Source: Galactobacter valiniphilus (GTDB lineage Bacteria > Actinomycetota > Actinomycetes > Actinomycetales > Micrococcaceae). Taken from it: a stretch of 64,000 nt of DNA. Position 1 is the stretch's first letter. Each line of letters opens with the position of its first letter. The stretch covers positions 1 through 64,000 of the forward strand of contig NZ_QQXK01000003.1 in assembly GCF_003575975.1 (NCBI RefSeq). Reading direction: 5' to 3'. The position numbers were made by a program, and so were the translations under genes. The notes beneath the pieces were generated by a model. It was not told where the DNA came from. It saw only the letters and a list, made by a program, of their open reading frames with translations, and did no database searches. This document shows, one piece after another, positions 55,070 to 63,739 of the stretch.

Positions 55070-55444
55070 ATGGCTCGTCTCGCTGGTGTCGACATCCCGC
55101 GCGAAAAGCGCGTGGTCATCGCACTCACTTACATCTACGGCGTGGGTCAGACCCGCTCCGAGGAGACCCTCGCGGCCACGGGTATCGACCCGTCCATCCG
55201 CGTGAAGGACCTCACCGACGATCAGCTCGTCCAGCTGCGCGATTACATCGAGGGCAACTACAAGGTTGAGGGTGACCTCCGCCGCGAGGTCGCCGCCGAC
55301 ATCCGCCGCAAGGTTGAGATCGGCTCCTACCAGGGCATTCGCCACCGCAAGGGCCTGCCCGTCCACGGCCAGCGCACCAAGACCAACGCTCGTACCCGCA
55401 AGGGCCCGAAGCAGACCGTCGCCGGCAAGAAGAAGGCCCGCTGA
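55070..55444 (+). CDS. rpsM: 30S ribosomal protein S13
   Basis: 124 aa, head protein and subunit bridge. [46 protein letters not shown] 9 nt before the ATG. Confidence 0.97.
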   Translation: MARLAGVDIPREKRVVIALTYIYGVGQTRSEETLAATGIDPSIRVKDLTDDQLVQLRDYIEGNYKVEGDLRREVAADIRRKVEIGSYQGIRHRKGLPVHGQRTKTNARTRKGPKQTVAGKKKAR

Positions 55445-55482
55445 TCCTCAGCGGGACCCACAGGATTTAGGTAGGAGTAGAC

Positions 55483-55884
55483 ATGCCCCCCAAGGCACGC
55501 ACCGCGGTTCGTAAGCCGCGTCGCAAGGATAAGAAGAACGTTGCCGCCGGTCAGGCGCACATCAAGAGCACGTTCAACAACACCATCGTTTCGATCACGG
55601 ATCCCACCGGCGCCGTGATCTCCTGGGCCTCCGCTGGCCAGGTTGGCTTCAAGGGCTCGCGTAAGTCGACCCCTTACGCCGCGCAGATGGCCGCCGAGCA
55701 GGCCGCCAAGCGCGCGCAGGAGCACGGCATGCGCAAGGTTGACGTCTTCGTGAAGGGCCCGGGTTCGGGTCGCGAGACGGCCATCCGTTCGCTGCAGGCC
55801 GCCGGCCTCGAGGTTGGCTCCATCCAGGACGTCACCCCGAGCGCCCACAACGGCTGCCGTCCGCCGAAGCGTCGCCGCGTCTGA
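55483..55884 (+). CDS. rpsK: 30S ribosomal protein S11
   Basis: 133 aa platform protein. [56 protein letters not shown]. In most relatives outside Micrococcales rpsD follows; here rpoA does. Confidence 0.97.
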   Translation: MPPKARTAVRKPRRKDKKNVAAGQAHIKSTFNNTIVSITDPTGAVISWASAGQVGFKGSRKSTPYAAQMAAEQAAKRAQEHGMRKVDVFVKGPGSGRETAIRSLQAAGLEVGSIQDVTPSAHNGCRPPKRRRV

Positions 55885-55900
55885 TCGCGGGTCGCGCGCT

Positions 55901-55944
55901 GGGACGGTGACGGCGCGGGCTGCATAGCCCGCGCCGCCCGTCCC
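55901..55944 (+). terminator. Hairpin between rpsK and rpoA
   Basis: GGGACGG..CGGCGCGGGCT pairs with AGCCCGCGCCG..CCGTCCC, 18 bp with an internal loop. May reduce or process transcription into rpoA. Confidence 0.6.
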
Positions 55945-56053
55945 GTCCAGGGGCTCGTGCCCCGCCGACGGTTCACCCACCAAGAGGTGTCGTCGTCCTT
56001 AAGTCGCCATGTGTTGCGTCATATAGCGGACGCTCGCTGAAAGGACATCATCA

Positions 56054-57037
56054 GTGCTCATTGCACAGCGCCCGACCCTGACCGAAGAGGTCGTCGCCGA
56101 TAACCGTTCCCGGTTCACCATCGAACCGCTGGAGCCCGGTTTCGGCTACACCATCGGCAACTCCATCCGTCGTACCCTGCTCTCGTCCATCCCGGGCGCC
56201 GCTGTCACCAGCGTGCGCATCGATGGCGTGCTGCACGAGTTCACCACGGTGCCCGGCGTGAAGGAGGATGTCACCGAGATCATCCTGAACGTCAAGCAGC
56301 TCTCCGTCTCTTCGGAGCACGACGAGCCCGTCGTCGCCTACCTGCGCAAGCAGGGCCCCGGCGTCGTCACGGCCGCGGACATCACCCCGCCGGCCGGTGT
56401 GGAGATCCACAACCCGGATCTGCACATCGCCACGCTCAACGAGAACGGCAAGTTCGACATGGAGCTGACCATCGAGCGTGGCCGCGGCTACGTCTCGGCG
56501 GCGCAGAACAAGAACGCCGACGCGGAGATCGGTCGTATCCCCGTTGATTCGATCTACTCCCCGGTGATGAAGGTGACCTTCCGCGTCGACGCCACCCGCG
56601 TTGAGCAGCGCACCGACTTCGACAAGCTCGTCCTGGACGTCGAGACCAAGGAGTCCATGCTGCCGCGTGACGCCGTGGCCTCGGCCGGCACCACCCTGGT
56701 GGAGCTGTTCGGTCTGGCCCGCGAGCTCAACGTCGCTGCCGAGGGCATCGAGATCGGCCCGTCGCCGACGGACGCCCAGGTGGCGGCCGACATGGCGCTG
56801 CCGATCGAGGACCTGGAGCTCACGGTTCGTTCCTACAACTGCCTCAAGCGCGAGGGCATCCACTCCGTGGGTGAGCTCGTGGCTCGTTCCGAGGCGGATC
56901 TCATGGACATCCGTAACTTCGGCGCCAAGTCCATCGACGAGGTGAAGGCCAAGCTCGTGGAGCTGGGTCTCTCCCTCAAGGATTCCCCGGCCGGCTACGA
57001 CCTCTCGGCCCACGCCGACGTCGATTACGACGCCTGA
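56054..57037 (+). CDS. rpoA: RNA polymerase alpha subunit
   Basis: 327 aa. N domain (dimerisation): [33 protein letters not shown]-like region here [14 protein letters not shown] domain from about residue 245: [20 protein letters not shown], the part that touches UP elements and activators. GTG 56054 with AAAGGA upstream. Confidence 0.97.
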   Translation: MLIAQRPTLTEEVVADNRSRFTIEPLEPGFGYTIGNSIRRTLLSSIPGAAVTSVRIDGVLHEFTTVPGVKEDVTEIILNVKQLSVSSEHDEPVVAYLRKQGPGVVTAADITPPAGVEIHNPDLHIATLNENGKFDMELTIERGRGYVSAAQNKNADAEIGRIPVDSIYSPVMKVTFRVDATRVEQRTDFDKLVLDVETKESMLPRDAVASAGTTLVELFGLARELNVAAEGIEIGPSPTDAQVAADMALPIEDLELTVRSYNCLKREGIHSVGELVARSEADLMDIRNFGAKSIDEVKAKLVELGLSLKDSPAGYDLSAHADVDYDA

Positions 57038-57099
57038 TTCGTTAAGCTTTCTGCCTTCTCGGATGGCTTCCGTGAGGGTCTCTTCCAAGGAGAAATCCC

Positions 57100-57828
57100 A
57101 TGCCTACCCCTACCAAGGGTCCCCGCCTCGGCGGCAGCCCGGCGCACCAGCGCCTCATCCTGGCCAACCTGTCGCTCCAGCTCTTTGAGCACGGCAGCAT
57201 CACGACCACGGTGACCAAGGCCAAGCGCCTGCGTCCCTTCGCCGAGCGCCTGATCACCATCGCCAAGCGCGGTGACCTGGCCTCGCGTCGTCGTGTGCAG
57301 TCCGTCCTGGCCTCGCGCAGCCGCACCAACAAGGGCGTCGTGTACACCTTGATGGAGCAGATCGCCCCGGCCATGGCCGGCCGCGATGGTGGCTACACCC
57401 GCATCACCAAGATCGGCAACCGCCAGGGCGACAACGCGCCCATGGCCGTGATCGAGCTCGTCATGGAGCCCGTTTCTGCCAAGCAGGCCGTCGTCAAGGA
57501 GGCCGCCAAGGCCACCGAGAAGGCCGCCAAGGCTGAGGAGACCAAGGTCGAGGAGACCGTTGTCGAGGCCCCGGCCGCCGACTTCGATTCCGCCAAGGCC
57601 GAGGCCACCGCCGCCAAGTTCGCCGGCGCCATCGCCGCGAACGCCGATGCCGCCGCCCCCGAGGGCGCCGACATCAAGGGCAACGCCGATTCCATGAAGT
57701 ACCACGTGCCTGGCTCGCGCTGGTACGACCAGACGGTCGCCGAGGTGTGGTTCGCCACCGCCGAGGATGCCAAGGCCGCCGGCTTCGCGCCGGCGGGTGG
57801 CGAGGCCGCTCAGCAGCAGGGCGAGTGA
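57100..57828 (+). CDS. rplQ: 50S ribosomal protein L17 with long C-terminal domain
   Basis: 242 aa, about twice the E. coli length. Residues 1-120 are normal L17: [39 protein letters not shown]. After an Ala/Glu-rich linker (about 130-185) comes a compact segment [20 protein letters not shown] and [18 protein letters not shown] that looks folded. The same short module occurs at the end of other actinobacterial proteins; its role on the ribosome is unknown. Confidence 0.95.
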   Translation: MPTPTKGPRLGGSPAHQRLILANLSLQLFEHGSITTTVTKAKRLRPFAERLITIAKRGDLASRRRVQSVLASRSRTNKGVVYTLMEQIAPAMAGRDGGYTRITKIGNRQGDNAPMAVIELVMEPVSAKQAVVKEAAKATEKAAKAEETKVEETVVEAPAADFDSAKAEATAAKFAGAIAANADAAAPEGADIKGNADSMKYHVPGSRWYDQTVAEVWFATAEDAKAAGFAPAGGEAAQQQGE

Positions 57829-57869
57829 TGATCGGCGGGCGTGAGCCCGCCGGCATCAACGCTTGAGGG

Positions 57870-57907
57870 CCGCCCCTCACCGGATCTTCGGATCCGGTGA
57901 GGGGCGG
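57870..57907 (+). terminator. Terminator of rpoA-rplQ
   Basis: Perfect 17-bp stem (57870-57886, 57891-57907) with a TTCG tetraloop and TTCTTTG tail, a textbook terminator. Confidence 0.95.
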
Positions 57908-57974
57908 TTCTTTGTGTGCGCCCGGGGAGCTGCTCCGGGTTTCCGATGCCCGACGGCGGGTGGTGGGCCGGGTG

Positions 57975-58013
57975 GCGCCCGCCCGAGCGGGCGCGGGGCC
58001 GGGACCCGGCCCC
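57975..58013. repeat. Tandem GC dyads upstream of truA
   Basis: GCGCCCGC-CCGA-GCGGGCGC (57975-57994), then at once GGGGCCGGG-A-CCCGGCCCC (57995-58013). The left flank 57947-57958 is TGCCCGACGGCG, a copy of the recurrent motif. Confidence 0.65.
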
Positions 58014-58034
58014 GCGTCGTCGGGCACTGCACCC

Positions 58035-58040
58035 TAAGAT
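58035..58040 (+). promoter_or_regulatory. -10 box TAAGAT of truA (leaderless)
   Basis: TAAGAT, 6 nt, GTG at 58047. Confidence 0.55.
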
Positions 58041-58046
58041 GGTGGG

Positions 58047-58913
58047 GTGTCTGAGCCGGTGCCCTCCCCCCAACGCTTTGCCCTGACCCTGGCCTATGAC
58101 GGGGGCCCGTTCAACGGGTGGGCGCGGCAGCCGGGCCTGCCCTCCGTGCAGGAGGCCATCGAGTCGGCGCTGGCCGTGGTCAGCCGGCAGGAGCTGCGCG
58201 TGGTCGTCGCTGGGCGCACCGATACCGGGGTTCACGCCTCGGGCCAGGTGCTGCACGTGGACCTCGACGCCGCCGCCCAGGCCAAGGTGGGCGTGCGGGA
58301 CGGCGCAGAGCCCGTCGAGGTGACGCTCGTGCGGCGGCTCAACGCGGTGCTCGCCCGCTCCACCGGACGCGCCGTGCTCATCCACTCGGCCCGGCCCGTG
58401 CCGCCCGGCTTCGACGCCCGATTCTCCGCGCTCTGGCGCTCCTACACGTACACGATCGCGGACGGCGAGCGGCGCTGGGATCCGCTGCGCCGCGGCGACA
58501 CCCTCTTCCACGCGCGCGCCCTCGACGTGGACGCCATGCAGGCCGAACTCGACTCGCTCCTGGGGCTGCACGACTTCCTCTCCTTCTGCAAGCCGCGGGA
58601 GGAGGCCACCACGGTGCGGGAGCTGCAGGGCGGCGAGGTGGTGCGCGGGGAGGACGGCCTGGTGCGCGTGCACCTGCGGGCCGACGCGTTCTGCCATCAC
58701 ATGGTGCGCACCATCGTGGGTGCCCTCGTGGCCGTGGGGGAGGGGCGCGAGCCGTCAGGCTGGGTGGGGCGGCGCCTGGGGGAGCGGACGCGCGATGCCA
58801 AGACCAAGATGGTGGCGGGGCACGCGCTGGTCCTTACGGGCGTCGGTTATCCGGACGACGAGGTCGCCGGTGCCCGGGCCAAGGCGACCCGGGCCAAGCG
58901 CGCAGCCCTGTGA
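58047..58913 (+). CDS. truA: tRNA pseudouridine synthase A
   Basis: 288 aa enzyme making pseudouridine at tRNA positions 38-40. Catalytic Asp59 in AGRTDTGVHASGQV, LTLAYDGGPFNGWARQPG at the N-terminus, FCHHMVRTIVGALVAVGEGR near the C-terminus. GTG 58047 is supported by TAAGAT at leaderless distance. Own promoter and separate from rplQ, though in the usual place. Confidence 0.95.
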   Translation: MSEPVPSPQRFALTLAYDGGPFNGWARQPGLPSVQEAIESALAVVSRQELRVVVAGRTDTGVHASGQVLHVDLDAAAQAKVGVRDGAEPVEVTLVRRLNAVLARSTGRAVLIHSARPVPPGFDARFSALWRSYTYTIADGERRWDPLRRGDTLFHARALDVDAMQAELDSLLGLHDFLSFCKPREEATTVRELQGGEVVRGEDGLVRVHLRADAFCHHMVRTIVGALVAVGEGREPSGWVGRRLGERTRDAKTKMVAGHALVLTGVGYPDDEVAGARAKATRAKRAAL

Positions 58914-58996
58914 AGTGTCTTTCCGTGGAGCTGCCCCCTTTTTCCTGACGGCGTGAGCGTGATCCAATCCCGTCAAGAGGAACATCGCCCCATGCC

Positions 58997-61156
58997 ATGA
59001 ATGAGGATCCCCCCTTGGTGGAGTCAGCTCCTCGCGCCCACGAAGTGCGCCACCTCTGGCGGCGGCACAGCGTGGTGATCGTTGAGGGTCCGAGCGGCAG
59101 CGGCCGCTCCAGCACCGCGTTCGCCGCGGTATCAGCCGAAGTCGCGGAAGGCGGCCGTCACGGGCTGATCATTCAGGGCGCCCAGGGGCCGGACATCGAC
59201 GACCTGCGGATGTGGATCGCGACGCGCGTGGCCGTGGCCCGCGCCTCCGGTTCGGGGCAGCAGCCCACCTTCGCCGTGGTTGACGATCTTCACCTGCTCG
59301 ATGACGAAGCGTGGGGCCTGATCGAGCGCCTCTCCAAGGAACACGGGACCCGCTGGGTCATGACCGTCGCCATGGGCCGCGCCGAGACGCGCGTCGCGGC
59401 CCTGCTCGCGGCCGGCGCCGGCCACCTGCGCGTGAGCACGGTCAGCACCCAGGCGGCCAGGGACATCCTGGCCGAGACGTGGGGGCACGAGCCCTCGCCC
59501 GGCATGGTCGACGTCGTCTACGAGCTGACGGCCGGGCGTCCCGGGTGGATCCACAAGTGGGCCAAGGCCTCGGCCCATGTGCCGCCCGAGGCCAAGCTGG
59601 CTGGCCGCGGCGAGCTCGCCACCTACGAATGGAACGTCTTCCAGCGCACGGCGCGCGTCCTCGGTGAGGGCCTAGGGGTGGGCGTCGAGGCGCGCGCAGC
59701 CATGGAACGCCTGGGCCGGGGAGTCGAGACGCCCGCCGATGCGCGGCTCCTGCTCGAGCGCGGCGAGGCGATCGAGACTGACTACAGCCCGCGGCTCCTG
59801 ATTGCCGTGCCCATCCTGCGCCGGCTCGTGGCGCACGATGCCGAGACCGCCCTGGCGGCCGCCGAGCACCCTGAGCCCGCCACGACGGCCGCCAGGCGCT
59901 GGCTCGAGATGTGCATGCCCGACGGCGCGCGACGCCGACTCGAGGGCCAGGCTTCGCCCGAGGCGCGGTTGCTGCGCCTCGAGGCTGCGGCGCTCCTGGG
60001 CGAGACCGCGGCCGGCCGCAACGAGCTCGCGAGCCTGCTGGGGGAGGGAGCGAGCTTCTCCGGGAACGATGCCCAGCGGCTTTTGGCACTGGCCCTGGCG
60101 GGGCTCAACCGCCCGGCGCTGGATCAGCTGCGCGAGGTGGAGCACGTCCCGGAGATCCTGGGGGCCATCTCCCTGGCCCGAGACGGCGACCTGGCCGGCG
60201 CCCAGCGCCTCGCCGACGTGGGGGCCGGCGCGGGGACCGAGCCCAACGCCCTGGGGCTGGCGCCGCTGCGCCGCGCCCTGGCGGCGTGGTATGCGGCACT
60301 CTCCGATGACACGGTGAGCGCCTACCGCCTCATGTTCGGAGCCACGCCGTCGAGCTACACGCCCCTCGAGGCGGTCTCGCCGCTCTGGGAGGCTCTGCTC
60401 GGCGACCTTCACGCGCTCACGTGCCTCGTGCTCGGGGAATGGAACCGCGTGGGCATGCGCCCGGAGCCGTTCCCGCGCCGCGCCAACACGTGGCTGCGTC
60501 ACGACGCGGGCAGCTGGCCCATCGTGGCCGTGGCGATGGGCGTGGACCGCGGCCACGGGCGCCTCACGCGCTGCGTGTTTGCCGACAGCATCCACGGCAT
60601 GGCCTGGCTCACCGCGTTCGCGCGGGTCGTGGCCGACGACGCGGAGCTCACGTCCCCGGCCACCCTGGCGCGCGTGAGGCGACCCGAGGAGCCCGGCCTC
60701 GCCAGGCTTTTGGGGGTGTGGCGTTCGCGCGCCGAAATGCTCCAGCGCGGCGCCGTCGTGCGAGGATCTGACGAGGAGGAGAAGGCGGTGACGTCCGCCG
60801 GATCCACGCTCGCCAGGGTGCAGCTCGCGCTGTGGAGTTCGGCCTCGCCCGGTCAGGCCGGGCGGTCCGTCGCCCGCGCGAACCTGGTCCGCCTCGGCGG
60901 CGTGTACGGACTTGACAGTTGGCTGTCACTCCCCGAGGAGGCCAGCCCGTCAGCGGTGATTCTGAGCCGCAGGGAGAAAGAGGTCTGCGTGGAGCTCGCG
61001 CACGGCTACACAGCGGCCGAGACGGCACAGCGCCTCGGCATCTCGCCGCGCACGGTGGAGAAGCATGCCGCCAACGCCTACAAGAAGCTTGATATCGCTT
61101 CGCGGCAAGAGCTGGCCGCCGCCCTGGGCATGAGCCTGGCCGGGGGCGGCGCGTGA
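58997..61156 (+). CDS. Large LuxR-type regulator with variant P-loop ATPase domain
   Basis: 719 aa. An N-terminal nucleotide-binding domain has a Walker A-like loop EGPSGSGRSST (residues 30-40) with Arg37 where Lys is usual, and a Walker B FAVVDDLHLLDDE (92-104). A long Ala/Leu-rich helical region follows. The C-terminus is a LuxR/GerE HTH (about 655-710; LSRREKEVCVELAHG, LGISPRTVEKHAANAYKKL). The layout matches LAL/MalT-like STAND regulators, though shorter. ATG 58997 lacks a close ribosome binding site; TTG 59015, with GAGGA upstream, is an alternative. Its stop overlaps the next regulator (GTGA). Targets unknown; the secreted protein downstream is the obvious candidate. Confidence 0.8.
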   Translation: MNEDPPLVESAPRAHEVRHLWRRHSVVIVEGPSGSGRSSTAFAAVSAEVAEGGRHGLIIQGAQGPDIDDLRMWIATRVAVARASGSGQQPTFAVVDDLHLLDDEAWGLIERLSKEHGTRWVMTVAMGRAETRVAALLAAGAGHLRVSTVSTQAARDILAETWGHEPSPGMVDVVYELTAGRPGWIHKWAKASAHVPPEAKLAGRGELATYEWNVFQRTARVLGEGLGVGVEARAAMERLGRGVETPADARLLLERGEAIETDYSPRLLIAVPILRRLVAHDAETALAAAEHPEPATTAARRWLEMCMPDGARRRLEGQASPEARLLRLEAAALLGETAAGRNELASLLGEGASFSGNDAQRLLALALAGLNRPALDQLREVEHVPEILGAISLARDGDLAGAQRLADVGAGAGTEPNALGLAPLRRALAAWYAALSDDTVSAYRLMFGATPSSYTPLEAVSPLWEALLGDLHALTCLVLGEWNRVGMRPEPFPRRANTWLRHDAGSWPIVAVAMGVDRGHGRLTRCVFADSIHGMAWLTAFARVVADDAELTSPATLARVRRPEEPGLARLLGVWRSRAEMLQRGAVVRGSDEEEKAVTSAGSTLARVQLALWSSASPGQAGRSVARANLVRLGGVYGLDSWLSLPEEASPSAVILSRREKEVCVELAHGYTAAETAQRLGISPRTVEKHAANAYKKLDIASRQELAAALGMSLAGGGA

Positions 61157-63522
61157 GGGAGACCGGACTGCTCGCCGGCTGGACCGCGGGGGTGCGCCTG
61201 CCCGCGCCCCTGCTGAGCGCCGGCTGGTGGGCAGTCGACCCGCTCGGCGTGCTCGAACGCCACTGGCTGGCGCGGCTCGCGCGGCAGGGGATCGTGGTCG
61301 ACCTCGATCACGCCGTCGCGGAGGCCGTGCTCGGCATCGCCGGCCCGGAGGTCGACCTCGCCCGTCTGCTCGCTGCTGAGGAGAGCAGCGGTGCCGGCGC
61401 GCGCATCATCTCCCTGCACGCCCAACTCGTGGGCCAGCACGGCTTCGTCACGTACTTCACGCGCCGTCCCCTCGCCCTGCGCCCCGCCGTGCGCGGATGG
61501 TTGGTGGCGGCGGCCCGCGCCGGCGGTGCCCAGGTGCTCGCCGTCGTGGGCGGCGAGGATGAGATGCCGGACGACTGGGGAGCGGGGGAGGAGTCCGCCC
61601 TCCATGAGCTGCCCTCACCCGTGGCCCGCGTGGGTGACGTCGTCAGCCTGGCTCCGTCCTCCGTGACGCAGGGTGTGCCGGTCTTGGCGCTCGCGGCCTT
61701 CCTGTCCTCCTGCGGCTATCGACTCGACGTCGCCGAGCTCGCGCTCGGGGCCTTCGAGGACGAGGAGGCCGCCCGTGTGGCGCTGCTGAACGGCACGGCC
61801 GCCCAGCGGTCCGCCGGTTCACCGCTGGACCGCGCCCTCCTGCGCCTGCTCGAATCGCTCAGCGAGCGCGAGCAGGCCTTGGCAACGCAGCTGGTGCACA
61901 GCGGCGAGGCCCTCCCCGTGTTCGGCTCCGACGTGGAGGCCATGGTGCGCCTGACCTCGCGCGGCCTCGCCGAGGCCCTCGGCGGGCGGGGAGGCCCGCG
62001 CGTGAGGGCAGCCAGCGAGCTGATGCGCACCGCCATCGAGGCGCACCTGCTGGAGCCGCGCGAGGCGCCCCACGCGCTGCCGTCCAGCCCCGGGGCCTGG
62101 GAGGAACAGCTCCTGCGGCTCGATCGCGCGAACGAGGCCATGGACGCCGTGGCCGGGCGGCTGCCGGCCCAACGCCTCATTCAGTTCCGTTCCGCGTGGG
62201 CGGAGGATCCGCTCGCCGACCTCGTGGTGGCGCTGGTCATGGAGCACCACTTCCTCCTGGGAGGGGCCACCGCTTGCCTGCGCCGAGCACGGGCCCTCTC
62301 GTTGCCCGGCCCGCTGGCCCGGGGCATGCTCGTGCGCGCCACCCTGGAGAGCGGAGAGATCTACCGCAGCGTGGCCTCCCTCGCCCAGCAGGAACTGGGG
62401 CGCGCGCCGCAGCACCGCGACGACGACCTGGTCCTTGACCTGGCCCCTGAGTCGGAGCTGCGCGAGCTCATGCGCGCTGGCCTGCGCGCTGGCGAGCGCG
62501 GGGACGTGCGCCGTCAGGCCGTGGCCCTCGGCCGCCTGGTCCGGCTCGTCCTGCGGCCCCTCGAGACGGAGGGGCGTGAACGGGCGGACGTGGCGCGCGA
62601 GGCCTACAAGCGCCGCCTCTTCCGGGTGATCGCCGGGCAGGGCATGCTCATGGCGCTCGGCGTGGGCGGGTACCGCTCCATGTTGGAGAGCGTGACGGAC
62701 ACCCTCGTGGCGGACGTGCGACCGTGGCTCGGCGCGCTGGCCGGCGTCAATGAGCTGGCGCTCGCCGTGGACGATGTGGCGCGCGGCTGGCACCGCGAGC
62801 TACGCGCTCGCTTCGAGCGCGCCATCAATCACTCGCGGGCCTGGCACCACGGGACGGTGGGCCGAGCCGCGTTTGTGCTGGCCACCGACACCTGGACGGG
62901 CGAGGCCGCGCTCGGCGAGGACACCGAGGGCGCCCTGTTCCGCGGCAAGCGGGACCTGCTCGCCACGTGGATGCGGGGCCTGAAGGGCGACTTCACGGCG
63001 ATCGCCTCCCTGGCCGCGCTCCCGAGCGAGGGCGAGGACGCGCGCACCCGCTCGGCCGTGCTCTGGGCTCGGGCCGTGATGCAGACGGAGGAACCCGTGG
63101 CGGCCGCGGCGGCGCTCGCCGACGTGCACGAGGACATGCTCGTGATCTGGCTGGCCAATGTGGCCCTGATCCTGGACCCGGGACGGGCCCATCCCACTAC
63201 CTCGGCGCTGCTCATGCAGGCCGGGCGCGGGCGCGCCGAGGCGGCCCGCAACTTCGAGGCCCTGCGCGTCCTCGTGGAGCCGTGCACGCTCACCGCACGC
63301 GAGATCGACATCGAGCGCGCGCGCCTGGCCGGCGAAGAGGTGGCCACGACGGCGGCGCGCCTGGGGATCAGCGAGCGCACGGTCGAAACGCACCGCTCCA
63401 CCGCCAAGTTGAAGGCCGATCAGCTCGTCGCCCTGGGCTGGAATCCGGCCGATGCGCGGCGCTGGACCCTCGAGCTCGAGGACCTCCTCAAACCGAACGT
63501 TGTTGTGAATGACCATTCATGA
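61153..63522 (+). CDS. Second large LuxR-type regulator lacking a P-loop
   Basis: 789 aa. A C-terminal LuxR HTH is clear at about residues 712-761 (TAREIDIERARLAGEEV, ARLGISERTVETHRSTAKLK). The rest is Ala/Leu/Arg-rich helical sequence resembling the body of the preceding protein, but no Walker A motif is visible, so ATP binding is unlikely. It ends in a short tail KPNVVVNDHS. GTG 61153 overlaps the upstream stop, implying translation in fixed ratio and perhaps a heterodimer. No close known relative recognised. Confidence 0.75.
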   Translation: MRETGLLAGWTAGVRLPAPLLSAGWWAVDPLGVLERHWLARLARQGIVVDLDHAVAEAVLGIAGPEVDLARLLAAEESSGAGARIISLHAQLVGQHGFVTYFTRRPLALRPAVRGWLVAAARAGGAQVLAVVGGEDEMPDDWGAGEESALHELPSPVARVGDVVSLAPSSVTQGVPVLALAAFLSSCGYRLDVAELALGAFEDEEAARVALLNGTAAQRSAGSPLDRALLRLLESLSEREQALATQLVHSGEALPVFGSDVEAMVRLTSRGLAEALGGRGGPRVRAASELMRTAIEAHLLEPREAPHALPSSPGAWEEQLLRLDRANEAMDAVAGRLPAQRLIQFRSAWAEDPLADLVVALVMEHHFLLGGATACLRRARALSLPGPLARGMLVRATLESGEIYRSVASLAQQELGRAPQHRDDDLVLDLAPESELRELMRAGLRAGERGDVRRQAVALGRLVRLVLRPLETEGRERADVAREAYKRRLFRVIAGQGMLMALGVGGYRSMLESVTDTLVADVRPWLGALAGVNELALAVDDVARGWHRELRARFERAINHSRAWHHGTVGRAAFVLATDTWTGEAALGEDTEGALFRGKRDLLATWMRGLKGDFTAIASLAALPSEGEDARTRSAVLWARAVMQTEEPVAAAAALADVHEDMLVIWLANVALILDPGRAHPTTSALLMQAGRGRAEAARNFEALRVLVEPCTLTAREIDIERARLAGEEVATTAARLGISERTVETHRSTAKLKADQLVALGWNPADARRWTLELEDLLKPNVVVNDHS
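63506..63519. promoter_or_regulatory. Small dyad at the 3' end of the second regulator
   Basis: TGAATG-AC-CATTCA, 6-nt arms, overlapping the last codons. It could be an operator for the downstream promoter; weak evidence. Confidence 0.3.
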
Positions 63523-63540
63523 AACACCTACTCAATGCCT

Positions 63541-63551
63541 CTACGTAGTTC
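63541..63551 (+). promoter_or_regulatory. CTACGTAGTTC element, copy 1
   Basis: Contains the 8-bp palindrome CTACGTAG. An identical 11-nt copy lies 31 bp downstream. About 67 nt before the predicted transcription start near 63613. Confidence 0.6.
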
Positions 63552-63571
63552 TATAAAAAGTCCCGTGCCGA

Positions 63572-63582
63572 CTACGTAGTTC
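63572..63582 (+). promoter_or_regulatory. CTACGTAGTTC element, copy 2, overlapping -35
   Basis: Same 11 nt in the same orientation; here the palindrome is 10 bp (ACTACGTAGT). It abuts TTCGGC, the -35 area of the promoter whose -10 is TAGCGT at 63601-63606, the position where LuxR-type activators bind. Confidence 0.6.
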
Positions 63583-63600
63583 GGCAAGAAGACCCGCTCC

Positions 63601-63606
63601 TAGCGT
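63601..63606 (+). promoter_or_regulatory. -10 box TAGCGT before the secreted-protein gene
   Basis: TAGCGT in a locally AT-richer gap; spacing to the nearest -35-like TTCGGC is only 15 nt, suggesting a weak promoter needing an activator. Confidence 0.45.
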
Positions 63607-63631
63607 TATCGCTGTCATCGAAGGAGCTCCC

Positions 63632-63739
63632 ATGCTTCGTCCCTCCGGGGCTCCTCAGCGTCATTTGCGAAGGAGCCCCTCGTGCGCGTCAGAAGAACTT
63701 TGCGACCGGGAACGGCATGGGCCGCGGCCGCCGCCCTGA
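63632..63739 (+). CDS. Possible leader peptide ORF
   Basis: 35-aa frame (MLRPSGAPQRHLRRSPSCAS...) whose ATG is preceded by GAAGGAGCTCCC, an excellent ribosome binding site. It overlaps the secreted-protein gene in another frame for 58 nt. The product is Arg/Pro-rich and not recognised. A leader ORF is inferred from the duplicated ribosome binding site and the hairpin it spans. Confidence 0.4.
   Translation: MLRPSGAPQRHLRRSPSCASEELCDRERHGPRPPP
63647..63679 (+). promoter_or_regulatory. Hairpin covering the ribosome binding site of the 63682 gene
   Basis: GGGGCTCCT (63647-63655) pairs with AGGAGCCCC (63671-63679), 9 bp with a 15-nt loop. The right arm includes most of the AAGGAG at 63670-63675, so the start of the secreted protein would be blocked unless the hairpin is opened. 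Confidence 0.55.
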
